Assembly (NCBI RefSeq): GCF_029784155.1 | Contig: NC_073693.1 | Location: 135,273,988 to 135,337,987 of the forward strand | DNA length: 64,000 nt | Direction of reading: 5' to 3' | DNA from: Uranotaenia lowii | Taxonomy: Eukaryota > Arthropoda > Insecta > Diptera > Culicidae | Part shown: in pieces, positions 49,701-60,267 of the stretch | Numbering within the stretch: position 1 is the first letter of the stretch | Layout of the letters: each line of letters begins with the position of its first letter | Notes under the pieces: model-generated | What the model saw: the letters and a program-made list of their open reading frames with translations, nothing else | What the model was told of the DNA's origin: nothing | The model's database searches: none | Made by a program: the position numbers and the translations under genes

Positions 49701-52326
49701 AATCATGCTGATTTTTCTTTCAAAAAGCTTTAGATGACGAACTTTGGAGAAATAAATCAAGTTCTTCTTCTTTGCCTTTTCCCAGAAACTGATGATCAAA
49801 ATACGCGAATCCGAAGCGTACCGCAACAAAACGAACCCGGACACGCTCAAGATCAACGTGTACTTCGACAATCCAAAGACGCGGGAAATCAAGAGCTACA
49901 AGATGTACATGCTGAACGACAACACCCTGACCGATGCCCTGGAGGAAGCCTACAAACGGTGGGACGTGGAACCGTTTGCCCCGATCGAACGGTGCCGGTT
50001 GGTAGCATACGATCACCACCGGGAGGTGATCGAGAAAAGCTTTGAGGGTCAGGAAAATAAACCGGTAAGATATACCATTTTTTTGAAGGTTAATTTATTT
50101 GACATTCTTCTTTTCTCAGATTGAGGAATTGATGAAACAGCTCAATCAATCCAGCGAATTGCTTTTGGAAACTCGAGAAGAGCATGAAGTATTTGAACCT
50201 TACGCACAATCGAAGACTGGGGTAATGATCAAAGTATATAAATTGGATCCCATCAGCAGGGATGTCGATGGACCTTACTCCATTCGAACTAGCAAAGATC
50301 AAACCGTACTGAAGTTGAAAACTATTATTGCTCGTAAACTGCGACTGAACCCAAAGACGGTTATCCTGTGTCACAGAAAATGTAAGGGAGACACTCAGCT
50401 GTTGCTGAATGACTCAAACACTCTGCTTGACGAGGACTTTATTCAGTATTGTAAGGTGTTTGCATCTGTTAACAGCAGTGATGACGCGAATTTCACCAAC
50501 AAGCTTACACAGTTCGCGTTCCAGTTGGATTGGTTACTTGGAATCTACATCAATTTACCCGATATGGATGCCGGTAAGTGTTCTTTCTAAATCAATTCAA
50601 ATTCGTTAAGAGAAACCGTCATTATATAATTCTCATTTCCAGAAACTTTGAAAAATCTATCTATCCCTCGATTTGTGTCGAAACCCTTGACCAATGGCAA
50701 CGGTACGGTAAATGGTAATTGTCATGAGTCGCAACTGGCAAACAACGATAGCAACAGCGAGGACAGCAGCTTAAGTGATAACGATCGGACCTTGGTGGAA
50801 GATGATTTCCATACCCAGCTGAATGGAAAATCGGTAAATCCACTTCTTGACGATACTTTGGACCAAGAACCGGAAGGCGTCTTCACTGCTAAGTTGGTTA
50901 ACGGAGGAGACCTAGACAAAGATACCGACGACGACGAAGAGGAATCGTTCGTGGCCGAGTGTAAAAATAATGACTACTACTTCAAGGCAGCACCAGTTGA
51001 ATACCACAACCCGAATGCAGATTCAGGTGCGGAGGATGACAGCAGTTCGAGCAGCGTCTCCAATTCCAAAGTTTTGAAGGTCAGTTTCGGTAACAGGTAT
51101 TCACTCCTACTAATTTTATTAAAAAAATGTTTGATTGTTTCAGGTCTTGGTAGATAAACGAGCAAGTCACGGCTATCTGAAGTATAAACTGCAATCCTGT
51201 CTGCACGTACCGATGGAGTATTTCAAATTGTTCAAAAATTCAGACAACAACGTCCAAGAGATCACCGCACTTAAGGAGGAGCTGAACTCATACAGGTAAA
51301 GATAGCAACAATTCATTCATCAGATTTCAGCCAAAATGGATCTTGTATTTCAGTGACGGCAGCCGGCTAACGATTGAACTTGGACGCGTGCTTCGTAAGG
51401 GAGAGTATAAAATCAATCTGTACTATCTAAACGTGGACAATCTGGCAGATGATGTAGACAAGCTGCCGTATCTCTGTGAATGGATCGTGCGTAAGGGCCA
51501 GACGATTAAGAACATCAAGCGGGACTTGTTAGTTCACCTGGCCGATAAGTATCCCACGATGACAATGGAACGATGCAGGATGCGGATGAAATGTGTCCGC
51601 AGCATATCGTCGGTGCTGCAAGATGATAACAAAATCGGCGATGATGTAACTTTAACGAATCATTCCGTGGTAATGTTTATTTCCTAATCTTAAAAAACCA
51701 CCAAATAACTTTTAATTCTTTATCCATTTTCAGTTGGTCCTGCAAGAAGTCGACGATATGGAGAATGCAACACCTGTTCACATAAACGATGTTGTTCTGC
51801 TTGTTCGCCGGTGGATTCCATCTGAAATGAAGCTAGATAAATTCCAAGAAATTGTTTTCAGAAGTAACTAAATTCAATTCTCTTACTAAGATTTTAGTAA
51901 CATATTTCTCTGTGCCTTTTCAGATAAATGTGAGCTCAGAAATGTGTTATCAGAATTGAGCGGAATTCCTGAAGAAAATCTAGAATACGTGAAACTAGCC
52001 CCACGAAACGCGGTGACGACGCTTCAAATCCACACCGTTCTTCAATGGACTGCAGACCCATATGTCAATGATCACTACTCAGGATTTCAGGATGGAAATA
52101 TTGTTTACTACAGGTAGGTGTTTAGAACATGTTTAAAAAAACAGCTAACCGTAATTTCCCCAACCAAAACAGGGATAGCACCGAACCATTGAAGGAACTG
52201 ACAGCCGAGGAGCGAACCGAGCTCAATAAGAGAAATGCTCGGGACAATTATGCGGTCTCCTCACCCCGGAAGGAACGTTCGCTCAAGATCTACATCGATG
52301 CTTCACCAAAGAAAGCCGATGATTGA
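46786..52326 (+). CDS. USP47: Ubiquitin carboxyl-terminal hydrolase 47 (14 coding exons)
   Basis: This is a cysteine protease that removes ubiquitin from proteins. In other animals USP47 acts in the cytosol, in DNA polymerase beta and beta-catenin turnover and cell signalling. Coding exons by GT-AG signals and frame: 46786-46995, 47388-47495, 47560-48428, 48494-48779, 48847-49056, 49117-49284, 49786-50064, 50120-50573, 50643-51079, 51144-51295, 51354-51669, 51734-51863, 51924-52113, 52173-52326. Together they give 1320 residues, close to the vertebrate ~1375. Catalytic motifs: [16 protein letters not shown] (Cys187), SGGHYYAYI (His538), FNDQ (Asn555/Asp556). CxxC pairs occur in VKCLECRTE and CETCDKKCD. 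The tail is ubiquitin-like, with acidic linkers ([10 protein letters not shown]), and ends [16 protein letters not shown]. The start is the first in-frame ATG (CAATGG). The frame stays open through every junction, so the gene appears intact. Confidence 0.95.
49285..49785. other. USP47 intron 6 with TGGAGCCACGA motif
   Basis: The longest intron of USP47 except the first (501 bp). CTCTCTGGAGCCACGAACAA lies at 49471-49490, similar to two sites downstream of the gene (about 53717 and 53901). It may be a fragment of a dispersed repeat. No separate gene is called. Confidence 0.4.
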
Positions 52327-53345
52327 TTGCAGCAGTTGATCGTATTTGCGGCGGCGTGTGATCGTGATGGGACAGCGGCAACAGCCCCAAAGACGAATCC
52401 AGATTGCGGGGACAATTTCGGTGAAAGTGCCAGTGCAAAGCGAAGAAAACGTTGCATCTGATTAAGGCTAAGAAGCAAAAGCCTGAGCCAGTAGAAAAGA
52501 GAAACGCGTTTATAGCTATAAGTTTTTTCAGTTGAATAAGAAGTTGCGTAAGTGTTATTGTGTGCGAAAGATAGCGAAGAGAAAGAATTTCACCAATGAG
52601 TGCGATCTAAGTTCAGAAGTGCTGAAAGTTGCGTATAATACCTATTACCTATTGTTTCAGACTGAAGTCTGTGGATATTTAAGTTTGTTGAAGTGTACAG
52701 AATATGTTCTCGATTTAAGTGCTTACATTGGACAACTATTGTTTCACCTTCAGTGTGAGCTACTTCACTGTCATCGTTATTTTTGTAGCTTCTGTTTAAA
52801 TACTGTCACTATTTCTGTTTGCTAGCAGTTGAGGTCAAACCAAACTCTGTATATTACAGTTTAAGTTTAATTTAAACAAGTGTTTGAATTTTTGGTTTTC
52901 CTATTTAACATCAAATGCATTCGATTCCGCGTCCAAAACCTAAGCGCAATGTACAGAGAAAATTGTTGTAAGAGAATCACCCCGTAGATATAAGAACGCA
53001 TGAAAGCTCATCAGCAGCAATTATTTATATCATAGTATTGCCTCTGTTGAATAGCTTCTTACCTTGCACAGTTCATATCATAGTCGTTAAAGGACAAACA
53101 GTAACTCTATACTGATTGATGGAAACGAAGTTATACTTAGTGATAATGTTCATTTTTGTATTTTTCGGTCCGTCTTAAACACATCATTTTGGCATCCCTT
53201 CTTTTGTGTTGATCTTCGGATCTTCATCCTTTTTTCGGTGGCCTCATTTTCATTTATTTTTCATTTTCAATATGTTTACACAATTAGGCGGAATATATAC
53301 ATAAACACATGCAAAGCAACTGTGGAAAATAAAAAAAAAATGGTC
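52327..53345 (+). other. USP47 3' untranslated region
   Basis: About 1 kb after the stop codon (TGA 52324-52326), ending in AATAAA at 53328-53333 followed by an A-run. A 97-codon open frame (52532-52825) within it has no motif and is taken as non-coding. Confidence 0.6.
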
Positions 53346-54040
53346 TTGCTCTAATCCGTTGCCTTTTTATTGAATGATTTCCGATGTCCAAGAGGCGGCG
53401 CTAGTCTCTCGAAAGAAGTCTCAGCTATTTTCTTAGTTTATTATAGTTTATTATATGCAGTGCGTATCCTGGGTGTTAAATTTCGAAACCGCCCACCTGA
53501 AGGCGGAAAGCATTTTTGACATTTACCACTACTTATCAACAGTTATCGGAGCAGAGCGGAGGAGGAAATCGGTGAAACAACGAAGAAGACGCAAACAAGG
53601 CTAACAAATCGAGAGCAGTGACTGGACAAGCTTAAAGCGCAAATCCTGATTCGCATTGCTGAAAACTGTCAATAAATTTGTAATTGTATCGGTATCGTGG
53701 ACCTCTTTCAACTCACGTATGCTCTCTGGAGCCACCATTCGTTTGGATATAACTTTCTTTTTTAATCACTTTTGATTAGCGGAGTTGAGTTGAGGAACAA
53801 TGACTGAACAGTCTAATCGAAAGACTACGAACGGTTTCGTTTTAACTTCGAACGAAATTGATCTTATTTTACGGTGTCGAGTACGGCACCCACATTTAGC
53901 CTCTGGAGCCACGATTAGTTGACATAATACTCGCACAATTTTGACAATGGACACCCTGTCATTCTAAATTGTTACTAATCAACTTGTTACAGGCTCTCAC
54001 AACACTTTTTAGTTTTGCCTAGGTTTAGGCAACCTTTGAT
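53346..54040. other. Unassigned region between USP47 and an RTE-like LINE
   Basis: Two copies of CTCTGGAGCCAC (about 53717, 53901) sit in short minus-strand frames that both encode 'VAPE'. A minus-strand ATG frame around 53731-53600 reads MVAPESIRELKEVHDTDTIT. It may be a retroelement leader or host 5' exon; unrecognised. Confidence 0.3.
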
Positions 54041-54045
54041 TTGGT

Positions 54046-55210
54046 AAATTGGACTGTGAGAACTACCGAGCGATCACTGTCCTCAATGCCGCCTACAAAG
54101 TGTTGTCCCGAATTCTACTCCGCCGCCTAACGCCACAAGCAAACAGATTCGTGGGAAGTCATCAGGCCGGCTTCATGGAGGGACGGTCCACGATGGACCA
54201 GATATTCACATTACGGCAAATCCTCCAAAAATGCCGGGACCAGCAAGTCCCTACGCACCATCTATTCATCGACTTCAAAGCCGCGTACGACACGATCGAC
54301 CGTAACGAGCTATGGAAAATCATGGACGAGAACGGCTTTTCCGGGAAGCTGATCAGACTGATCAAGGCGACGATGGATGGAACGCAGTGCTGTGTGCGGA
54401 TATCGGGTGAATTGTCGAGTTCATTCGAATCGTGCAGGGGGCTTCGACAAGGTGATGGTCTATCCTGTATGATGTTCAACGTGGCGCTAGAAGGTGTTAT
54501 TCGACGAGCAGTGGGCGAAATGCGGGGCACGATTTTCAACAGATCCAGTCAACTTATCTGCTTTGCCGATGACATTGATATAGTCGGCAGATCATCTGAG
54601 GCGGTGGAGGAGATCTACCGCAAACTGAAACGCGAAGCAGGAAGGATTGGTTTGATGATTAAAACGTCCAAGACGAAGTACATGCTGGCCTGTGGATCCG
54701 AGACCGACCGATCCCGCTTGTGCAGTAATAACAAGATCACGATCGACGGCGACGAGCTGGAGATAGTCGAAGACTTTGTCTATCTCGGCTCACTGGTGAC
54801 CGCAGACAATGACACCAGCCGTGAGATCCGGAGGCGAATTATCAGCGGAAGTCGTGCCTACTATGGACTCCACAAGCAACTGCGGTCGAGAAGACTTAGT
54901 CCTCGCACGAAGTGTAACCTGTATATGACGCTCATTAGACCGGTTGTTCTCTACGGGCACAAGACATGGATATTGCTCGAGGAGGACCTGCGTACACTCG
55001 GAGTATTCGAGCGACGAGTGTTAAGAACCATCTTTGGCGGCGTACAGGAGAACGGAGTGTGGAAGCGAAGGATGAACCACGAGCTCGCGTGACTCTACGG
55101 CGAACCCAGTATCCAGAAGGTGGTGAAAGCTGGCCGGATACGCTGGGCGGGACATGTTGCGAGATTGCCGGACGACTGTCCTGCAAAACAGGTGTTCGCT
55201 ACGAATCCGG
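54046..55210 (+). pseudogene. RTE-like reverse transcriptase, truncated
   Basis: RT motifs in order: HQAGFMEGRSTMDQIF, LFIDFKAAYDTIDR, RGLRQGDGLS and the active site CFADDIDI (FADD, 54562-54573), followed by VYLGSLVTADNDTSREIRRR and a maturase-like RRVLRTIFGG region. The main frame stops at 55090-55092 through a frameshift. The correct C-terminus reads on as GEPSIQKVVKAGRIRWAGHV and then DDCPAKQVFATNP. The LTR element interrupts it at 55210. After 57612 the last codons read RRAGAQRARWLDQVERDL up to MS-stop near 57761. Dead copy. Confidence 0.85.
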
Positions 55211-55473
55211 TGAGATGACAGCCAAATATAGAGGAGTGGAGAAAAACTAAACATCTTCTTAAAGAAGGATATTGGATATTGTAATCTTTTACAATTAAAT
55301 GATACACGTCCGAACTGGTTTGTAGTCACTCCAAAAGTGAAGGACTCATTTATTTATTTTATCATTCTTTCTTTATACAATATGAGCGCAGCTCTCTTAC
55401 TCACGACTTTGTCGACTTAGTTTCTAAAACGGATTTAGCTATCACGTCGAAACGTGATGTGGTGGATATTACA
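55211..55473. repeat. 5' LTR
   Basis: TG...CA-bounded 263-bp repeat, identical by eye to 57345-57607. Confidence 0.93.
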
Positions 55474-57344
55474 ACTCCTCCACCCTAAGCTAAAACTATT
55501 TTACTGGAAAATAGTTTATCTTCCTAGCTGTAAATATTCATACATAGTACTATTTTATTTCGAAACTATTCTAAAATACAAAACTTTACTTTAAATTTAA
55601 ATTAAGAAATCCTGAACATGGACAATAAATCGATTGTATAAAATAAATTTAAGCTCTAACAAAAGCTTGTTTGATTTTATTTTATTGATTTAAATTAAAT
55701 AAATTTAGTCTTTTGGTTATAATTTTGCTTCAACACCTATCTCCTCTGGTTTTTGAAACAGCATGGAAATGCTGTTAAAAATCATCTTATAATTGCCAAA
55801 AACTCTGTTGGTTGATTCTAATAAAAACGAAAAGTTTCTTCTTCCATTAAGAATCATTCACAGATTCAAACACATTTGTACCATAATCATGTTTTCATTG
55901 AAAAAACACCGGTGTAATCATATTTTTTAAAATCACCTTTATCTGATGTAAAGGTAATCAAAATTTTATTCTAGTTAAGTCGATTTTGGCTCAAGGTGAA
56001 GCATTTATTCCTGTAAGATCAGGTTTCAATTCCATCGATTATTTTTATGCTTAGATCAAAGAAAATCCTTGTATTTAATACGGTAAGATCCTTCCCTCCG
56101 AAATGAGAATGGAACAAAATGTTCTGATGTAAATATAACGATAGTATTATTATATCATCACAAAACTTTCATACGACATGAACTGATCCGTGCGTCGCAA
56201 TTTATCTCAGGTAAGATCTCTATTGATTCTGCCTTAACATTTGATAAACATCAAAATCAAAAAATGCAACTGATGTTATACATGCCTCAAAATATAAAAA
56301 AAAATTACCAATTTTTAGTTTGTATATGTTCAATAAATTTTAGATTGGGGTAGGCAACTGTTAAACAAACTGTGAAGTTTGTAAGTCAATATTGTCAAAC
56401 AAAATCTGTTTGAAAATTTAAAACAGTATAACATCATCATATCACAAAGAACAATAAATTATTAATTCCTTATCATAAAACATCTAAACAAAACTTCTAA
56501 TAAAAAAAAACACTTATAAAAAAAAACATATCTCACCACACACCTGGTTGCTGGGCAAGCGTGCTCCAAAAACATTTTAAAAACATCTACAGTACTCAAT
56601 CCATCCAAAAAAAATAGTAAAAAAAACTCATATCACTTCAGCAAACCGCGTTGATATCTTCTTCCACGTCGAGATCATAAAACCAGCATATTTGTAAACA
56701 GGAAACCATCGGTTCTCAGCAACATTCTTCCTGGATAACAGTGGAAGATCTTCAAGATACACTAGCATATTTTTCGTGACACCAACAAACAAACAAAATA
56801 ACCGCAACCACTCTCCAGAATCAGCCGTCCGTTGCACTTCAGTTGAAAATGTTGTAACCAGCAATGTCGAAAAAATTCTATTCCAAGGCCAAAACGACCA
56901 CAACTTGACCTTTTTGATTGCAGACTTATGCGGGCTGTATCTGAGTTCTATTTTCTTGTTGACGTAATGAGTGCCAATCACAAAAATGCGGCTAAAAATT
57001 TAGCTGAAATGAAACAAAGAAAGTAGCTTACCTCTTCAAAGACTGAAGAGAAAAAATGTTATCAAATGCAAAAAAATCAAAATGGTGAAATTCCAGAATA
57101 AACGTGTTCGTTACAAAACCCTCGGAAAATGCAGATTTTCACCAAAATTTCCGGGAAAAAAAACTACTCCGTTGGACAAAATAAAATTCTGAGATAAAAA
57201 TTTTATCAAATCAAAATTACAAAGATAGCTATAAATAGGCTGAGGCACCAGTAGAGTATCATTTAGCTATCATCACTCAATTTGTATAAGAAAAAATGAA
57301 ACTTACGCAGTTTGTTCAGAACGAAATTCATCCTCGTCGCCAGT

Positions 57345-57607
57345 TGAGATGACAGCCAAATATAGAGGAGTGGAGAAAAACTAAACATCTTCTTAAAGAA
57401 GGATATTGGATATTGTAATCTTTTACAATTAAATGATACACGTCCGAACTGGTTTGTAGTCACTCCAAAAGTGAAGGACTCATTTATTTATTTTATCATT
57501 CTTTCTTTATACAATATGAGCGCAGCTCTCTTACTCACGACTTTGTCGACTTAGTTTCTAAAACGGATTTAGCTATCACGTCGAAACGTGATGTGGTGGA
57601 TATTACA
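57345..57607. repeat. 3' LTR
   Basis: Second copy of the 263-bp LTR, followed immediately by TCCGG and the continuing LINE sequence. Confidence 0.93.
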
Positions 57608-57930
57608 TCCGGTAGGAACAAGACGAGCGGGGGCGCAACGAGCGAGGTGGTTAGACCAAGTGGAGCGTGATCTGGCAAACGTGGGGAGTCCGAGAAATTG
57701 GAGAATGATTGCCATGGACCGAATGAATTTTAGGAATTATGTTCGTCAAGTTATGTCGTGAGACGGAATACTATGTAAATAAAATAATTGATCTTAGGTC
57801 ATTGCCCTATTACCAGTTTATACTAGAAAGAAGTTTTTTTTAAGATTAAAAAAATTTCCAATAAAGCCTAACGAGATGCGTTTCATATTCAATCACTTGT
57901 AGTGGAATTCATCGATCAACGTCAAAATTG

Positions 57931-59742
57931 ATGCAATTCGTAACTGACCTAATTGCTGATAATGGCTTAGGTCAGTCTTCACTGCTCCATCCTCAGTCGA
58001 TCATCATCATGCTGTCCAACGTGAGCATTTCTCTGGCGGGCTACGTTCAATCCCATCCCGGCTTACGACTGATTGAGAATCGAAATTGCATAATTCGACG
58101 GGCCAGTGATTTGTCAGTAAACGGAAAAGTAAAACTTCTTTCCGGGGGAGGCAGCGGCCATGAACCAGCCCACATCGGATACGTTGGCCACGGAATGTTG
58201 GATGGCGCAATTTGTGGCGATGTATTTTGCTCCCCATCGGCCGCGGCGATCGTTGATTGTTTGAGGGCGGTGGCTCCGGATCCTGATGAACCCGTTCTGT
58301 TTATAGTGAACAATTATACCGGTGATCGGTTGAACTTTGGCCTTGCGTTGGAAATGGCTCGGACTGTATATGGATACCGTCAATTGCGTATGCTGCTAAA
58401 TGATGACGATTGCTCGATTAGCGATGATCTAGTCAGGAAATCTGTAGGAAAGCGCGGGTTGGCAGGAAAGATCCTGCTGATAAAAATGTTGGGGTCAATG
58501 GCCGAGCTGGGTGGCAGGTTGGATGAAATCTACGAATTTGGAGACAAGTTATTAAGGAATAACCACCTAAGAACTTTTGGTTTTACCTTTGAATCCGTCG
58601 ATGGAAAGTTACGCAATATAGAGCTGGGCAAAGGTCTACATGGAGAACCAGGTGTATACACTATGGCGGAATGTGATGATTTCAAACCGATCGTACTATT
58701 CACCTTGGAGAAGTTGAAGAAGAAAGTTAAGCCTAACAGTAAAGTGATTGTATTAGTGAACAATTTGGGTGGCACGTCTGAGTTTTTAGTAGGTGTTTTT
58801 CTAAAAACATTGCTTGACTCCATGAAATCGATGTACGATGTTCAAAGAATCTACACAGGAACGTTCTTTTCTTCGCTCGACCAAACCGGCCTTTCCGTTA
58901 CGTTGCTGAACCAGGAATACTCTGAACATATTTTATCGTATCTGGACTATAGAGTTGAAGTGGCGTCAAAAAATTTTGGGAATTCGAATTTCGGTCTCCC
59001 AAATTCTGAAGTGATAACTTCCTATGATGATAGCAACGACTCTAAATTTTTAAACTATCATTTGAAATTTCAATCGGTTCATGTTATAAGAAAAGTGATT
59101 GAACGAGTATGTAAAGTTTTACTTGACAGTCGTGATCTGCTCAACACAGCTGATAAAGAATGTGGCGACGGTGATACGGGAACCACCCTAGCAAATGGAG
59201 CCGAAGCTATATTGAGCAAACTCAACGCCAAACAGTTGAAATTGCTCCATCCGGCCAGTTTGCTGCAGGACATCAGTCAAATTCTTCATCGAAGCATCGG
59301 TGGTACGTCCGGTGCCATGTACAGCCTTTTCTTCCAAGCGGCCTCCAAGGCTTTCGTTGAAGCTGACGCGGAACCGGAAGTCACCATTCACCACTGGCTG
59401 AACGCTTTAAGCTACGGAAATGCAGCTATCCAGAACTACGCTCTCACCGATGTTGGCGATCGAACAATGCTAGACCCTTTGAAACAAGCAGAAATTCAAC
59501 TTAAACTGGCCGTTGATAAACTTCTCCAGGTTAAGGAATGTGTAAAAGTGTTTGCGGAAACATGTAAAACGGTAGCTCTTGAAACTATTAACATGATTCC
59601 GAAATCGGGTCGAGCTGCCTATACAGTAGCGGCAGAGAAAAACGTTAGTCGGACGTTCCTGTATCCGGATCCTGGAGCCGAGGCAGTCGCAATTTGGGCC
59701 AAAGCTTTATTCGATGTTTTTGAAGAGGAACTGTGTGAATGA
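57931..59742 (+). CDS. Dihydroxyacetone kinase / triokinase-FMN cyclase-like
   Basis: The family (human TKFC) phosphorylates dihydroxyacetone and D-glyceraldehyde in the cytosol, in fructose breakdown, and can cyclise FAD to cyclic FMN. The DhaK domain (about 30-350) has GGGSGHEPAH at 72-81, NYTGDRLNFGLA, and the substrate-binding His237 in GKGLHGEPG. It continues with VNNLGGTSEF and GTFFSSLDQTGLSVTLL. The DhaL (ATP) domain (about 385-600) has KECGDGDTGTTLANGA for metal-ATP, GGTSGAMYSLFF, DVGDRTMLD, GRAAYT and YPDPGAEA. Length is 603 residues; the family is about 575-600. The frame is intact with no intron. ATG 57931 adds 26 residues; ATG 58009 (MLSNVSISLAGYVQ) aligns better with the family start and may be used. 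A LINE remnant ends only ~140 bp upstream. Confidence 0.95.
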   Translation: MQFVTDLIADNGLGQSSLLHPQSIIIMLSNVSISLAGYVQSHPGLRLIENRNCIIRRASDLSVNGKVKLLSGGGSGHEPAHIGYVGHGMLDGAICGDVFCSPSAAAIVDCLRAVAPDPDEPVLFIVNNYTGDRLNFGLALEMARTVYGYRQLRMLLNDDDCSISDDLVRKSVGKRGLAGKILLIKMLGSMAELGGRLDEIYEFGDKLLRNNHLRTFGFTFESVDGKLRNIELGKGLHGEPGVYTMAECDDFKPIVLFTLEKLKKKVKPNSKVIVLVNNLGGTSEFLVGVFLKTLLDSMKSMYDVQRIYTGTFFSSLDQTGLSVTLLNQEYSEHILSYLDYRVEVASKNFGNSNFGLPNSEVITSYDDSNDSKFLNYHLKFQSVHVIRKVIERVCKVLLDSRDLLNTADKECGDGDTGTTLANGAEAILSKLNAKQLKLLHPASLLQDISQILHRSIGGTSGAMYSLFFQAASKAFVEADAEPEVTIHHWLNALSYGNAAIQNYALTDVGDRTMLDPLKQAEIQLKLAVDKLLQVKECVKVFAETCKTVALETINMIPKSGRAAYTVAAEKNVSRTFLYPDPGAEAVAIWAKALFDVFEEELCE

Positions 59743-59761
59743 TTTATAGTTGAGATACATA

Positions 59762-59767
59762 AATAAA
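59762..59767 (+). terminator. Poly(A) signal of the TKFC-like gene
   Basis: AATAAA 20 bp after the stop codon. The 3' UTR would be very short. Confidence 0.75.
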
Positions 59768-59843
59768 GGAATTAGTTGGAAATGTGCGCATATTTTAATT
59801 TTGGTATATTTTAATTTTGGTATTGGCTGGTAAACGGTGGATA

Positions 59844-60182
59844 ATGTGCAACACGAGACCCCATAGTGGTCATATCACCTCTTATTCACAACTCCTATCT
59901 CTACCTCCCCGCGGTGCCGGCTGGGGTGCGAGTAACCTAAGCGGAGATCGGGTACCCAACCCCGGTGGATGCTTTGGTCGCATGCAGACTGAGAAGGTGG
60001 CCGCACGCGTCTGTTCCCCAGGTCAGGGGCGTCGTGCAACAACAACCGAGCGTCTGTTCTCCAGGTCAGGGGCGGCTCAAACAGCGTCTGTCTTGCAGCA
60101 AGCGGCTGAATTTATGAAATGCGGCTCCCGCCAGCTAAGTCCAAGATGGCAGCCCCATCGCGGGATAGGGACTTTAGGCTAA
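59844..60182 (+). CDS. Possible LINE ORF1, small
   Basis: A 112-codon frame beginning MCNTRPHSGHITSYSQLLSL, followed by PRGAGWGASNLSGDRVP and a duplicated VCSPGQGR / FSRSGAAQ-like segment. It lies wholly in the GC-richer leader of the LINE. The nucleotide repeat CGTCTGTTC(T/C)CCAGGTCAGG (about 60008, 60051) explains the internal peptide repetition. No known domain. It could be ORF1 or an untranslated leader. Confidence 0.35.
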   Translation: MCNTRPHSGHITSYSQLLSLPPRGAGWGASNLSGDRVPNPGGCFGRMQTEKVAARVCSPGQGRRATTTERLFSRSGAAQTASVLQQAAEFMKCGSRQLSPRWQPHRGIGTLG

Positions 60183-60228
60183 CAACCTACTGCTCCCGAT
60201 TCATAACTTGTTACGGAATCCGAAAGAA

Positions 60229-60267
60229 ATGACCGATCTGGAACTTTGGCGACGACTTTTAGCATGA
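60229..60267 (+). CDS. Short upstream frame overlapping ORF2 start
   Basis: A 12-codon frame (MTDLELWRRLLA) whose TGA overlaps the ORF2 ATG as ATGA at 60264-60267. Such an overlap could couple ORF2 translation to the upstream frame. Inferred only from the arrangement. Confidence 0.25.
   Translation: MTDLELWRRLLA

Larger units (their letters stand above)
55211..57607. mobile_element. Young non-autonomous LTR retrotransposon
   Basis: Two 263-bp direct repeats (55211-55473 and 57345-57607) begin TGAGATGACAGCC and end GGATATTACA. They are identical as far as I can read. TCCGG flanks both sides (55206-55210, 57608-57612), an exact 5-bp target duplication inside the RTE-like LINE. The 1871-bp interior has no gag, protease, RT or integrase. 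Its longest frame (56628-56981 minus) is unrecognised. No obvious tRNA primer site follows the first LTR and no purine tract precedes the second. It must rely on another element for proteins. Identical LTRs imply recent insertion. Confidence 0.92.
54041..57790 (+). mobile_element. 5'-truncated RTE-like LINE, split by an LTR element
   Basis: The RT and C-terminal part occupies 54041-55210 and resumes at 57608-57790 after the inserted LTR element. It starts mid-gene at KLDCENYRAITVLN, so the endonuclease is missing. It ends with AATAAA-like AT-rich sequence near 57780. No 5' junction duplication was identified. Confidence 0.85.
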
